This document shows positions 40,580 through 57,197 of a stretch of DNA of 64,000 bases, in pieces (within the stretch, counting starts at the first letter, position 1; each line of letters opens with the position of its first letter). The position numbers were made by a program, and so were the translations under genes. The stretch is from Amia ocellicauda (Eukaryota > Chordata > Actinopteri > Amiiformes > Amiidae): contig NC_089867.1 in the NCBI RefSeq assembly GCF_036373705.1, forward strand, positions 16,294,001 to 16,358,000, given 5' to 3'. Below the pieces are notes generated by a model. That model searched no databases, had not been told where the DNA came from, and was given only the letters and a program-made list of their open reading frames with translations.

Positions 40580-43500
40580 GTCCGCACTCCACTATAGTTT
40601 ATACAGTGTGTGTGTGTTCAGTGTGTCCCCACTCCACTATAGTGTATAGTGTGTGTGTGTGCAGTGTCCACACTCCACTATAGTGTATAGTGTGTGTGTG
40701 TGTGCAGTGTGTCCCCACTCCACTATAGTGTATAGTGTGTGTGTGTGTGTGTGTGCAGTGTCCACACTCCACTATAGTGTATAGTGTGTGTGTGTGTGCA
40801 GTGTGTCCCCACTCCACTATAGTGTATAGTGTGTGTGTGTGCAGTGTCCACACTCCACTATAGTGTATAGTGTGTGTGTGTGTGTGTGCAGTGTCCACAC
40901 TCCACTATAGTGTATAGTGTGTGTGTGCGTGTGCAGTGTCCCCACTCCACTATAGTGTATAGTGTGTGTGTGTGTGTGTGTGCAGTGTCCGCACTCCACT
41001 ATAGTTTATACAGTGTGTGTGTGTTCAGTGTGTCCCCACTCCACTATAGTGTATAGTGTGTGTGTGTGTGTGTGCAGTGTCCACACTCCACTATAGTTTA
41101 TACAGTGTGTGTTTTCAGTGGCCCCACTCCATTATAGTGTATACATTATGTGTGTGTGTACAATGTGGCGCCACTTCATTATAGTACTGTATACAGTATA
41201 CAGACATTACTGCTGTGACTATGAATGAATGACTCATTAACTCAGTAGGAGAACTGGGTTATTCATTAACACTGTGTCCAGCCAAGTGCACTGACAAGCA
41301 CAATGGGACTGGACTAAACTAGACTAGACTAGACTAGACTAGACAGCTCAACACTGTTGTATAGCATTGGTTTGGACTTTACTCCACTGTACTATACGTA
41401 TATGCCACTGTATTGTACTACTACACTGTACAATACTGACTGCACTAGAGCATCTATATGCCACTTTGCCGTACACTATACTGCATGCTGCTTTACAGAG
41501 CGGTGTATGGTGCTGTATGGTACTATATTGTATTGCAGTGTATTGAACTGTATTGTGCAGGGCTCCACAATGCTGTATTGTGCATGGCTGTGTGGCCGCA
41601 GTGTGCTGTACAATGCAGCTTTGAGCAGAGCTGCGCTACAGGGAACCAGGGGCTGGTCTGGGCCTGTCTATTGCCGGGCTGTCGGAGAGGTCAGCCCATT
41701 GAGGGACCGATTCCTGACAGGACTGCTCTCTCTCACTCTCTAATGCAGACTGCCTCTCTCTCACTATCGAATGCACACTCTCTCACTCACATACTCTCCC
41801 TCACATTCACACAATCACACACACACTCTTCCTCAGCTGTATGCACTAGCACACAGTGCCTCTCTCCCTCCCTCCTTCCTGCTGCCCTGCATCAGAGTGG
41901 GGGGGCAGCGTCATGACTGATGTTACAGCGCAAGCAGTAAACCATCTAAACACAAACACAACTGTACTGTCTGCCTCATTTGAGAAAAATGTATGTGTGC
42001 TGTTACTAAGGACCAGTGCTGGAGACCCTGCTGTACTGTACTGTACTGTACTGTGTCTCTCCAGGACCAGGGCTGGAGACCCCTTGGACACTTTGTTGCT
42101 GACACACACATACACGTAACACATGCACCTTGACACACACTCCCACCCTAATCCACACAATCTCTCTCTCTCTTTCTCTTTCTCTCTCTTTCCATCAGTC
42201 AGTATTCCTGGCATCAGTGTATTTCTCAGTTTGGAATCCTGTGCCGCAGTTTTCCTGGGATTTATTGTTCTTATATAAAGTTTAATGATTCGCTGACGCC
42301 GATATTCCAGGGCGGGGTGGAGGGGTGTCTCTGGAGAGACTGCTTTACAGAGCTGCAGTTTCTTGCTACCTCTCAGTCTCTCAAGTCAGTCTGTCATAGT
42401 GTGGATTGTATTGCAGCACAATAATGGCTTCACACAGCTAATGGTTTTTCCAATGCACAAAAAAATACAGAAATCGACACAACTCTTTAGTGCAAACGCT
42501 CTCTCTCCTGTATATTTTGCTTCAGCTCTTTATCAACATCTCATTCATCCCCTTTCTGTATCATCAGTGCATCTGTCTGCCGTTATCACTCCATCTCTCC
42601 CTGTATTGCTCCATTTCTTACTCACCGTGCCTCTCTGTATCACTGTTGTGTCTGGTGTCAGTGTCCAGTCCAATCCAACACATTTTCATATTATTTGTCT
42701 CTTATTCCCCCCCCCCCTCAGGGTGCTGTGAGGGGGAGCTGCTGTTCCTGGTTGACTCCTCAGGCAGTGTGTCGTCCTATGAGTTCTTACGCCTGCGGTC
42801 CTTCTTGGGGGAGCTGATGAGCCCCTTCCAGCTGGGCGGGAAGGGGCCGGGAGTCGGTGGAGTCCGTGTGGGGTTGGTGCAGGTGGGCACAGAGCCACGA
42901 CTGGAGTTTGGACTAGACGAACATGCTGACCAGGCCAGCCTGCAGAGGGCGATAGCGGCACTGGAGCAGCTGGGCGGAGACACTAACACCGCCAGCGCTC
43001 TGGAATTGGTCTGGGAACGCGTGCTGGCCCCGGGGTGGGGCCCAGGGAAGGCGCGGCAAGGGCTGCCCCGCGTGCTGGTGTGGCTAACGGATGGAGTGCT
43101 GTCCGACCCTGTGCTAAAGCCCATGGCCAGGCTGCGTGAGGACGGCGTGGCCGTGCTGGCTGTCTCCACTGGACACGGAAACTACCAGTACCTCAGCAGT
43201 GTGGTCACCCCCCCCTCACATCGCCACCTCTACTTCATTGACATTGACCACATGTCCATTATCACTGCAGAGCTGCGGCAGGCAATCATAGGTTAGCACT
43301 GCGGGGGACGACTGGGGGACAGGTACTGGGCTGGAATAGAGGGCGACAGAGAGAGGGAGACACTGTAACCAGATAGAGGGCTATTAATAAAGGGAATTTC
43401 TCTTTGGCCCCAGGGTGTGAGACTGGGGTATTTATAGAGGGAAACTCATGGCAGGATAGAGTAACACAAGACTGTTACATACACAATCGCACAATAACAC

Positions 43501-45010
43501 AAGACACACACACACTGACTCATACTAACACAAGACATATCCACACACTGACTCACAGACGGTAATAAGCACACAGTGACCTATAGACACTCTGAGGCAG
43601 AATGACAGTGCACTGCTGCCCTCACATGGAGTCAGTGTGTAATTCATTGCAGTTTGGATTGTACTGCGAGTGGTCAGTGCAGTGATTATCTGTATTAACT
43701 CCTCTCCCTTTTCACACCTCTTTCTCCCTCCTTTCTTCTATCTATCCCTCTGTCTCCCCCCTCTCAGACCTGTTGCGAGTGGCACGTCTGTGGGTGACGG
43801 ACGTGGGGCAGCACAGTGCTGTGCTGCAGTGGCATCCGGTTCTAGAGGGTGAGGGTGGGTTTTACCAGGTGCTGGTGGAGCAGCAGGGGGGCCTGTCGGG
43901 GTCACAGCGCACCCTGACTCTAGACGCAGACGCCAGCTCCGTCCAGCTGACTGACCTGCAGCCAGACACAATCTACAGTGCCACCCTCATCCCCGAGAGC
44001 AACCAGCGCTACCACCCCCCCCTCAACACCACCTTCACCACACTGTCTGGTAAGACGTTTAGGGAGAGGGGGAAAGGGAACAGGACGAGCAAGAAAGGGG
44101 GAGTTGAAGAGCAGCATGCAGCAGTCTGATTAATAAACTGTGTCTTTCTACCCCCCTCCTCACAGAGGAGCTCAGTCCAGTCTGGGTACAGGTGTCAGAG
44201 TCCAGCCCACACAGTGTGCAGCTGAGCTGGGGACCGGTGCAGCCCGGCTCAGTGCAGAGGTACCAGGTGCAGTACAGCACGCTGCCCCGTGGGGAGGTCC
44301 GGACCGTGGAATTGGACCCACTCCAGAACCATACTGTACTAACGGACCTGCAGCCCGACGCACAGTACCTGGTGACTGTGAGCGCAATGCACAACTCTGG
44401 CCAGGAGAGGGCACTGTCAGTCAAGGCCTGCACACAGGAGGGTGAGGGAGAGTGTTTCTGAATGTCTTTCTTTCTCTTCAACTCTCTCTGTATAGTCATC
44501 TACACATCTTTTTCCCTCCTTTTCTCTCTCCATTGGTAATTCTCTCTCTCTCTCTCTCTCTCAGTGCTCCCCGCCCTGTCAGACTTGCAGTTGACCCCAG
44601 TTGGGGTGGATGCGGTCCGTGTGTCTTGGCGGGGGGGTGAAGGGGGGGTGCGTGGCTACTGGCTGAGCTGGGAGACAGAGTACCTGCCCGGCCCCCCTTC
44701 CTCCCGCCTCCTGCCCCCAAACTCCCTGTCCACCTTGCTAAGTGACCTGCCCCCCCACACCCGCGTCTGTGTCTCCCCTGTGTATAAAAGTGCCCGTGGA
44801 CAGGGGCTATGCTGCACTGCAAACCTAGACACAGGTAAACACACCTGGATACGTGTAAACACACCTCCTGCACACCTGGACACACTTAAACACACCTCCT
44901 GCACACCTGGACACACGTAAACACACCTCCTGCACACCTGTTTACCCGTGTCTCTCCCCCTTCTCTCAGACTCTGTGCCCTGGGGCTTCAGAACTCACAC
45001 CAATCCCTGA
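39592..45010 (+). CDS. VWA1: von Willebrand factor A domain-containing protein 1 (WARP)
   Basis: Six exons: 39592-39688, 42722-43291, 43768-44049, 44166-44441, 44565-44834 and 44970-45010. They join in frame to 511 aa; human is about 445. Residues 1-22 form a leucine/tryptophan-rich signal peptide. The vWA domain (about 36-222) has the metal-site motif D44-S-S46-G-S48, then VLVWLTDG and VLAVSTGHGNY. Three FN3-like repeats follow, one per exon (about 223-316, 317-408, 409-498), with LQPDTIYSATLIPESN and LQPDAQYLVTVSAMHNSGQE. VWA1 is a secreted matrix protein of cartilage, nerve and basement membranes that binds perlecan; human loss causes neuropathy. Human VWA1 has two FN3 domains, so the third is notable. 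AATAAA signals at 45478-45487 end the gene, tail to tail with ATAD3. Confidence 0.94.
40455..41165. repeat. Minisatellite with CCACTCCACTATAGTGTATAGTG units in VWA1 intron 1
   Basis: About 15 tandem units of 41-59 bases, each made of CACTCCACTATAG, TGTATAGTG or TTTATA, a variable (TG)n run and CAGTGTCC. Two subtypes (CCACACTCC and CCCCACTCC) alternate over much of the array. Most units hold the 10-base palindrome CACTATAGTG. Units decay toward 41165. Confidence 0.92.
41316..41342. repeat. (AGACT)n pentanucleotide microsatellite
   Basis: About five AGACT units in VWA1 intron 1. Confidence 0.85.
41890..42098 (+). repeat. Dispersed ~200-bp repeat, copy 1
   Basis: Contains GCAAGCAGTAAACCATCTAA, CTGTCTGCCTCATTTG, TGCTGTTACTA, GGAGACCCTGCTGTACTGTA and CTCTCCAGGACCAGGGCTGG. 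The same blocks occur in the same order on the minus strand at 60.2-60.4 kb. The GGGGTCTCCAGCCCTGGTCC end resembles fish hAT-type termini, but the class is uncertain. Confidence 0.75.
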
Positions 45011-45489
45011 CCAGAGAGCAGAACTGAGAGATCAAGGCAGAGAGAGGGGAGGAGGCGAAGGAGCGAGGGAGTAAGGGAGGGGGGAGAAGACTGTACCTGA
45101 ACAGATGAGGACCCCCCCACCCAATCCACCACTGTGGAGCAGAGACCAACACTGCCTGATGCCAGCATACTGAACACTGCAGCACAGCACTCTGACAGTC
45201 TCATGTTACCACAGCTGCTACTGCCATAACAGCCATAGCTTCAGCCTCTACTCCATTGCAACTACAACCACTACTACGGGTAATCCACTCCAATACAACT
45301 ACAACCACTACTATGGTTAATCTACTCCAATACAACTACAGCTATAACTAAAGTTGCTTACTAGTTATTATTTTTATTTCTTGGCAGACTAGTTAGTTAC
45401 CACAAGAACTACAGCTACAACATGGTTCCCTGTATGGTGCCTTTCTCTGTCACTTCCTGTTCTGTCACACAGCCAAAAATAAATAAAAC

Positions 45490-46296
45490 ATGTTCTAATG
45501 GGCTATCGTAACTGTTCAGTAGCACAGCCACATGGCAATAAGCAGGGACAATTATTACAGTGCTGCTATGATAGCATGAGAATAGTTCAACAGCAATGTT
45601 ACAATAGAGGACTGTAGATAGTCCTTTTACACTAGGAGCTTACAGCACAACAGTACAGTTTAATAGAGTAGTGTTGTTAAAGTAGGGCCCTGTATGAAGA
45701 GTACCAGACAGTCTGTTACAACAGCAGACTACAGTAGAATAGTGCTGTTACAGTGAAGGGAAGACACCGTGACACAGAGACAATCACACACATGCAGCGC
45801 TCCCCTGCTCAGTGAAATCTGGGGCTTTTCTTGTTTGAGGTCTGGTCCCTCTGCCCTTTGACAGTACAGGCACAGGGTACTGATGCAGATGACAGTATTA
45901 GTTATGTACAGAGCCAAAATGGCTGCCACAGGTCCTGCAGTCTCCTGAAGCTAAAATCACTGCCCTCTGGTGGCTATCTTGTGTATTGCATTTCTGCCCT
46001 TGACCATTAACCCTTTAAGGGACTAAAGCACAAAAGGTGAGCTTTCACATTTTACACTAATGAGTTCCATCTATATAAATATATAAAAATATATATATAT
46101 AAATAAGTGACTGATATTTTTCTCTCTTCTCCAAAAGCAGATTATTTTATTTTGTATTGTAATGGTGCTGTACAGCACATCTGTCACATTATTAAAGAGT
46201 AAAACTATCCATCAGCCCAGTTGTCGTTTCTGTAGCAGTTGAGGGTGTCAATCACAGGCCACTGTACCTCTGTTTATAGCCTCTTCATTTAAAAAG
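45490..46296. other. VWA1-ATAD3 interval, no gene
   Basis: Short AT-rich spacer between the two convergent poly(A) signals. The ATAD3 signal (AATAAA on the minus strand) is at 46302-46297. One CTCF-like motif is listed separately. Confidence 0.5.
45957..45976 (-). promoter_or_regulatory. CTCF-like motif
   Basis: On the minus strand TAGCCACCAGAGGGCAGTGA matches the CTCF core CCACCAGAGGGCAGTG at nearly all positions. It lies between the convergent VWA1 and ATAD3 genes. Confidence 0.5.
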
Positions 46297-46696
46297 TTTA
46301 TTAAATAGCCCATGGCTTTCCCTCTGACCATATCACTCTCCGTCTTGGTCCACCTCTCCTCCTTTCTGTCCCCACTCCTCTCTCTGTCTCCACCTCAGTC
46401 GGAGACAAACAGGACTTTTGTAATGCAGCATCTCAGATATTCCTCACAGCGCTGTGTCCCATGCTGCTCTCTGCTGCCACAATCACTCCTAGTGGACTGT
46501 GGAAGCATTACAACACTGAAACACACAACCATCACTCACACTGCTGACCTCGGCCCTGAGAGAGCAGTGTCCCAGTCCATTTCCTCAGATCGCGTCTCTG
46601 TCTCTCAGCATCAATAACCACACGCTGCAGACACATTTTCACACGGCTCTGTGTTTAATCCCTTCCCTCCCCTCCCTTCCCTTTTCCCTTCCCCTG

Positions 46697-51684
<4,988 letters not shown>

Positions 51685-51885
51685 GGTGTGGCGGTTGGAT
51701 GGGTCAGCACGGTTCTGGCTGTCCAGGAGTCCAGGCGGACAGAGCGGCTCCCACACTACAGAAACACGCGTGTCACTCAAAAGTCCTCTGCGCAGCCGCC
51801 TCTCGGAGAAGGCAGAGCCGCCCCTCGCACAGGATTCGCCATCCTGATTGGCTGACACTACATAGGCCCATTTCCTATTGGTTAA
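51685..51885 (-). promoter_or_regulatory. ATAD3: ATAD3 promoter with two CCAAT boxes
   Basis: GC-rich sequence upstream of the ATAD3 ATG continues the CpG-rich first exon. CCAAT pentamers on the minus strand lie at 51851-51847 and 51881-51877, about 165 and 195 bases before the ATG. CCAAT pairs are common in nuclear-encoded mitochondrial gene promoters. Confidence 0.5.
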
Positions 51886-52199
51886 TGTTGACTAAAGGTC
51901 ACATGTTCAACCACAACTACACCAGGCTGAAGCAGGGGACGGTGGCTGCAGGGAGACAAACACAGTCTGTTTTCAACCCTCGAAAAAGCAAAAGCGAGGT
52001 TACATCACACATTTACACATCAGACAGTCACAACTGCTCCATTGCATCGGATTGCGAGTGGGGGAGTGGTTAGGGAATGACAATATGGCACACACACAGA
52101 CCTACTGTTATTCCTACTACAGCTATATATAACCTTCACAAGTGACACCTCATGTGTTCATGTAGAAAGCCCTGCCATTCAATATACCAAACTCCAAAC

Positions 52200-53086
52200 A
52201 CTATAATGTAACATTATTAACAAGGTGCTCAAGATGCAAACACTATTAAACGAATTGTTCAACGAGCATCAGAACTTCGTCATGAATAAAAAGTGTTTTG
52301 AAATATCACTTTTTTGCAGCCATCAACCACCATGGTGTCCTCCGCTACCATATAGCACCTTTGGCACATATAACACAGGCCATCTGTTCACATTCCTTAA
52401 TGGTCTACGGGATGCTCTGTTCCAACAGGAGCAAAGGGAGCCATGTCACTTTCCACCACACTGCTATAGTCTGTAACTGGTTCAATGATAACCCAACAGT
52501 CTCCAATCTGTTTCTTCCACCCTACTAACCATTCCTTAACCCCATAGAGGAGTTTTTCTCAGCATGGCAGTGGAAGGCTGTGAAGGAGGCTTGTGGGGTC
52601 CTGCCAGAAGTGGATAAGGCATATTTTACCTACAATTAGTTAATATTATCTTAATTTAGTAGAAGTATTTTTAGTTGTGCTACTTTTATTTCCCCAACGT
52701 TTCTTGACTGCTAGCAAATTCAGTTGAAATTCTGAAAAGCATAATCAGGAAATTCTGGATTTGTGTATTGTTTGAGCATACTCTCTACATATTTTACACA
52801 CATTACATTAAATTAATTAAAAAGCATATTTTATAATAGTGTTTTTCATTGATCTCACCTGTATTAAATGGGTGCAGTAGAGTCTATTTATTTGATGCCT
52901 TTTATGTGCCATTTGAAGGCAGAGTTTCATTTAGATGAATATTAAATATTAAAATATTTTGAACAGAGAACAGAGTCTGAGACTTCTGAGGTTTGGCCAG
53001 TATGGTGTGGGTTTTTGTTATGTGTTTAAAGTTTTGAAAAAATGGAGTATCAATTCAGGGAAAAAAATGGTTGTGAAAAACTGTAA
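52200..53086 (+). mobile_element. IS630-like (Tc1/mariner superfamily) DNA transposon fossil, right half
   Basis: A frame at 52298-52528 shows FAAINHHGVLRYH, NWFNDNPTVSNLFLPPY and, past a stop, PFLNPIEEFFSAWQWK. These are the hallmark C-terminal sequences of a fish IS630-type transposase, including the glutamate of the DDE triad in NPIEEFFSAW. The right end TTGTGAAAAACTGT at 53071-53084 is the reverse complement of the terminal repeat at 32141. Several stops and shifts make it inactive. The left terminal repeat was not found. Confidence 0.65.
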
Positions 53087-54283
53087 TAAAAATAAGACAA
53101 GTGTCAAGTGTGTAGGCAGATTGTGGGTGGGGCAGTAATCTGATTTAAGGGACAATGACAAACAAACACATGAATACACATACACACTAACACACTCTCA
53201 CAGACACACACACACAGACACACACATACACAATGCCCAGAATTCCATCTGCCCTCACTCATTAATAAAGCTGCTGATTATGCTTGTTAATACATTGTCT
53301 GTTAATGGCTGTCAAGGCTTCTACATAACGAGGCCCAGAGGGGAGGGGGGTCCACAGGAAACAATTAACAGACGAACTTCATTAATTAACAATGGTGCTA
53401 ATGCTGCAATAATTTGTACTTGTGTGTGTGAGTGAGTGTGAGTTTGAGTGTGAGTGTGTGGGAGTGTGGGAGTGTGTGTGTTTGTATGTATGTCCAGTGC
53501 AGTCCAGTCCAGTCCAGTGCAGTCCATTCCAGTCCAGTACCCTACAATACCCCTCTCTCTCTCTGTCGTCTGTGCCAGCATCTCCTGGGCAACATCGCTA
53601 CACAGGTGAGAGCCCCCATACCTGCCCAGGTAAGATCTGGGCTCTGGTTGCCAGGAGACTGATGTGTGGGTGAAATAGACCCTGAACAGGATGTGAGTCA
53701 GCATGAAGGGGTAATGGGGGGTTATTTAAGACCCAGCGGCCAGGGGAGGGGCAGGTCAGTAAGAGATACACTGATGGACAGACACACCGCTTGTGACAGG
53801 CCGTGAGAGAGAAATACACTGAGAGAGTGTCGGACAAACAGACAGACAGTGGGCAAGAGACGGTGCTGTGTGTGTGTGTTCCTGAGGACACAGGACATGC
53901 GCAGGCCTGCTGTTCAGACTGCAGGGGATGCCACTGGGCTCCCACAGGAGTGAGAGGGACTGGGCTTGTACAGGGGTACTGGACCTGGGGTACTGGGACT
54001 GGACTGGACTGGACTGGACTGCATCATTGTGGACTGATTGTCTTCTGGCCAGGACTGGACTAAGTTTTCTTTCACATTGTGGATTGACTAGATTGCACTG
54101 CACCATACTACACTTTACAGCAGTGTGTTGCATGTGAAGTGTTTCATCGATCCTACACCCACTGGCTTCCCTTTCAGCATCCTGGGTCCTCGTAACTCAA
54201 TTACTCTCAATTAAACAATCAACTTGTTAAGGATTTCTCTGATAATATCCTGAATCCTGCTGCGATCCCATCGTGTCCCCGCC
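53087..54283. other. Interval upstream of ora3-like, no gene
   Basis: Contains CA, TG and (GTCCA)n/(CTGGA)n simple repeats (53490-53535 and 53995-54025) and no recognisable exon. The promoter of the downstream receptor must lie here, but I see no clear core element. Confidence 0.5.
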
Positions 54284-55528
54284 ATGTCTGAGTTGCTGCC
54301 AGTGGATGCGGTCTTGTTCGGCTTCCTGGTGTTCTCTGGAATCATCGGAAACATCCTGGTTATCTACATAGTAAGAACTAAGTGTGTGTGTGTGTGTCAA
54401 TGTATGTATACTATGTATGTATTATAGACTGTGTGTGAGTACTGTGCTGTCTGCATAATGTGTGTGTGTTTGTCTGTCTCAGTGTGTAAGTGTGTGTATC
54501 TCCCTTTCTCCTCTTCCTCCCTCCAGGTGGTACAGTCCTCCCTGAACATCCCCACCCGCCGTCTGCCTGCTGCCGACCTGATCCTGGTCAACCTGTCTCT
54601 GGCCAACCTGTTGACCTCATGCTTCCGTACTGTGCCCATCTTCGTGTCGGACCTGGGCCTGGCAGTGTCACTGTCTTCAGGCTGGTGCCGGCTGTTCATG
54701 CTGCTGTGGGTGTGGTGGCGTTCAGTGGGCTGTTGGTCCACACTGGGCCTGAGTGTCTTCCACTGTGTGACCCTGCGCCGCCGAGGCTTCGTGACAGGGG
54801 AGTTGGCTCAGGGGCGGGGTCAGCGCCGTGTGGTGGGAGCGCTAGTGCTGGTGTGGGGCATCAACCTGGCCTGCTCGCTGCCCGCCCTCGTCTACACCAC
54901 GTATGACAGCAGCAACGCTAGCGTGGAGCTCATGGTGATCAGCTGCACCATGCGTCCCCTGCTGGGTTGTGTGTGGGAGTTTCCCTCCAAGGCCCAGGGC
55001 ACCGCCTTTGCCACCAGCTCCCTGGTGCTGAATGAGTTGTTGCCACTGCTGCTCATGGTGGGTGCCAACTGCGCCACACTGGCCGCCCTCCACAGGCACA
55101 TCCACAGTGTCACAGGAGCCAGAGTTGAGGGTGGGGGGGAGGCGCAAGTGATGGCGGAGAGGCGTGCAGCACGAGTCATCATGGTGGTGGTGTTTCTATT
55201 CGTGGTGTGCTGGGTGCTGCAGGTGACAGCTGTCACGTACTACAACTACTTTGGCGGGCACCACGCCCCTGCCCTGCTCACGCTGGCCCAGTTCTCCGCA
55301 TCTGTGTTTGTGGGCTTCTGCCCCTTGGTGGTGGCGCTGGGACATAGCAAGCTTCGTCGCAGTCTAATGGACATGGTCAGGCTGGGCAGCTGGGGCAGGA
55401 ACTGGAGCTGTTGCCAAGGGAACAAGCAGCAGGTGGGGCAAGAGGGAGGGGGAAGGGCCAGGGGAAAGGACAGGGTGGTGGCGGTGAAGACGGTAAAGGT
55501 GAGAGAGAAACAAGGAGGGGAGTGGTAG
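54284..55528 (+). CDS. ora3: Olfactory receptor of the V1R-related ORA family, ora3-like
   Basis: Two coding exons, 54284-54370 and 54527-55528, join in phase 0 to 362 aa. The start CCGCCATGT is a good translation context. Seven hydrophobic segments are visible, beginning FGFLVFSGIIGNILVIYI. ORA/V1R features include ILVNLSLANLL, SLGWCRLFM-type SSGWCRLFMLLWVWWRSVGCWSTLGLS, HCVTLRR, and VISCTMRPLLGCVWEFPSK in the second extracellular loop. The last segment is FSASVFVGFCPLVVALGHSKLRR. Such receptors are G-protein-coupled chemoreceptors of the fish olfactory epithelium. The intron after the first segment and the nearby four-exon partner on the other strand fit the ora3/ora4 pair of fishes. Assignment as ora3 rather than ora4 rests on exon count and is less certain than the family call. 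Confidence 0.85.
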
Positions 55529-55577
55529 GCGTAGGTAGGTAGGGAGAGTGAAAGAGCTTTTATATTTTTTACTTTTA

Positions 55578-55795
55578 GAACATAAGAACAGAAGAAAGTT
55601 TACAAACGAGAGGAGGCCATTCGACCCATCGTGCTTGTTTGGTGTCCATTAATAAGTGATCTAAGGATCCTATCCAGTCTATTTTTGAATGTTCCCAAAT
55701 TTTCAGCTTCAACCACATCGCTGGGAAGTTTGTTCCAGATTGTGACGCCTCTCTGTGTGACAACTCTGTCTATTTTCTTAATGTATTGATTCAAT
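55578..55795 (-). mobile_element. CR1-like LINE 3' fragment
   Basis: On the minus strand it encodes RVVTQRGVTIWNKLPSDVVE and then GTFKNRLDRIL, the C-terminal end of a CR1/L2-like reverse transcriptase. The flank AAGTTTACAAACGAGAGGAG with CCATTCGACCCATCGTGCTT is a repeat end I associate with gar, sturgeon, bichir and amphibian genomes. It abuts the next LINE-tail copy. Confidence 0.75.
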
Positions 55796-55876
55796 TCTCT
55801 TTACTGTATCTGTAAATGCTTTGGTAACACTTGAGTACATGTTGTCATGCCAGTAAAGCTCGTTTTGAATTTGAAA
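55786..55876 (+). repeat. LINE-tail repeat copy
   Basis: AAATGCTTTGGTAACACTTG, then TTGTCATGCCAGTAAAGCTC, then TTTTGAATTTGAAAG. Confidence 0.75.
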
Positions 55877-56299
55877 GGTAGTGACAGAGAGTGAGGATGT
55901 CCAGCTGTTGTGAAGTGAGCTCTTCTGTGCGTTATCCTGCTCTCTGTGTATTGAGAGGATCAGTCTGTCACTCCCAATAACATGTCTCAATAAATACATT
56001 AAAGACTCTGCCCTGTGTGTGTGCGTGTGTGTGTGTGTATCAGAGTACGTCACAGACAGGATGCGAGTGCTATGACGACGACACAGGCAGACCTAGACCT
56101 CTAGAGACAGACGCCTGTGTGGGGCTTGGGAGGTAAAGACAGAGGCACATTTCGCTCTGACCTGCACCAAATACACAACAGCTCAGATTCACCAGCACCG
56201 TCCCCACCTCAGCTTGGCACAGAGCCCAGCTCAGAGTGGTTTCTGGGGTAGCACAGAGACTGCGACAGGACTATGTCTCTTAAAAATCACCAACAAAAC

Positions 56300-56436
56300 A
56301 GCACACTAGCACTGTAAATGTCTATACATACATGTAAAATAACTGTACACTTGTAAAATCTCTGAAGTTTTTTTTTAATTTAATTTAGTTTTATTTTGTA
56401 TTAATTAATAAAGCTAATTTTGAATTTGAATTTGTA
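56300..56436 (+). repeat. LINE-tail repeat copy, diverged
   Basis: AT-rich stretch ending ATTAATAAAGCTAATTTTGA and a TTTGAATTTG tail; the GCTTTGGCAACAC block is missing. Confidence 0.5.
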
Positions 56437-56559
56437 TGACAGTGAGAGAGATATATTGGAATTCTTGGGCAGAACTGTTTCTCATAAGTGATTTGCTATA
56501 AATACGCAATAAACAAACAAACAAACAAATAAATCAATAGCAACAATAATTAAGTGAAA

Positions 56560-56786
56560 GGGCAAGTATTCCATGCGAGTACGTTTCGGACCTCGGAAGC
56601 CACCGTACAGGATCCCTCCTCCTCGCTGTGTAGAACCCGGAAGCAGTGCTGTGGAGTGTTGGCGAAAATAAACATAAACACGCAACGACAAAGCTCCATA
56701 TTGTTCTCTCAATAGTAATATTAATATTGATAGTCATCTTTGTTATTTAAATTGTAACCACGGGCCGGGCCGCTGTCTGGTAGCGG
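56560..56786 (+). promoter_or_regulatory. OTUD3: OTUD3 promoter and probable non-coding first exon
   Basis: A CpG-containing segment ends CTGGTAGCGG followed by GTGAGT (GT at 56787). The OTUD3 ATG lies two bases behind an acceptor (TGTCTGTCAG at 57186-57195), so an upstream untranslated exon is expected. The pairing is inferred. Confidence 0.45.
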
Positions 56787-56962
56787 GTGAGTTGCCGTAT
56801 GTGTTGTTCTGACGGAGTTGGATGAAGTTATGTTATTATTATTACAGTGCGGTCTGTTTTATCTCCTTCTTTCATTCTCAATGCAGTGCTGTCTGTAAAA
56901 TATATCTGTCTGGGAATGTACCGCACTGTGCAGTCTACCTGTCTTTAAAACCCTTTCCCACT

Positions 56963-57007
56963 CAAATTCACAGTGTTTTATTGGCATGGTATTGCCAAAC
57001 CATTAAT
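56963..57007 (-). repeat. LINE-tail repeat copy, short
   Basis: CAAATTCACAGTGTTTTATT followed by GGCATGGTATTGCCAAACCA is the reversed tail, in OTUD3 intron 1. Confidence 0.6.
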
Positions 57008-57197
57008 GAAAAATATCAAACAGTTTAACATATATTCCTCTCGCTATCGCCCTTGCCTTGATCAGGACAGTTTGTCTTGAACTCTGTGTGTGAGAGACAG
57101 GAAGTGTGGTGTGTTGTGGTCAGTTTGTGGGAGTGGGACTGTCCGTCTGTCTGTGAGGGTCAGTCAGTCTGTAAAAGTGTCTGTCTGTCTGTCAGTG

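Noticed and set aside
42490-42721. Upstream extension of the VWA1 exon 2 open frame
   Set aside because: A polypyrimidine tract and AG at 42720-42721 precede the conserved part, and exon 1 with a signal peptide joins in the right phase.
54284-55528. Reading the ora3-like gene as an opsin or other class A receptor
   Set aside because: No retinal-binding lysine context or NPxxY motif; loop and segment motifs fit the V1R/ORA family and its partner gene.
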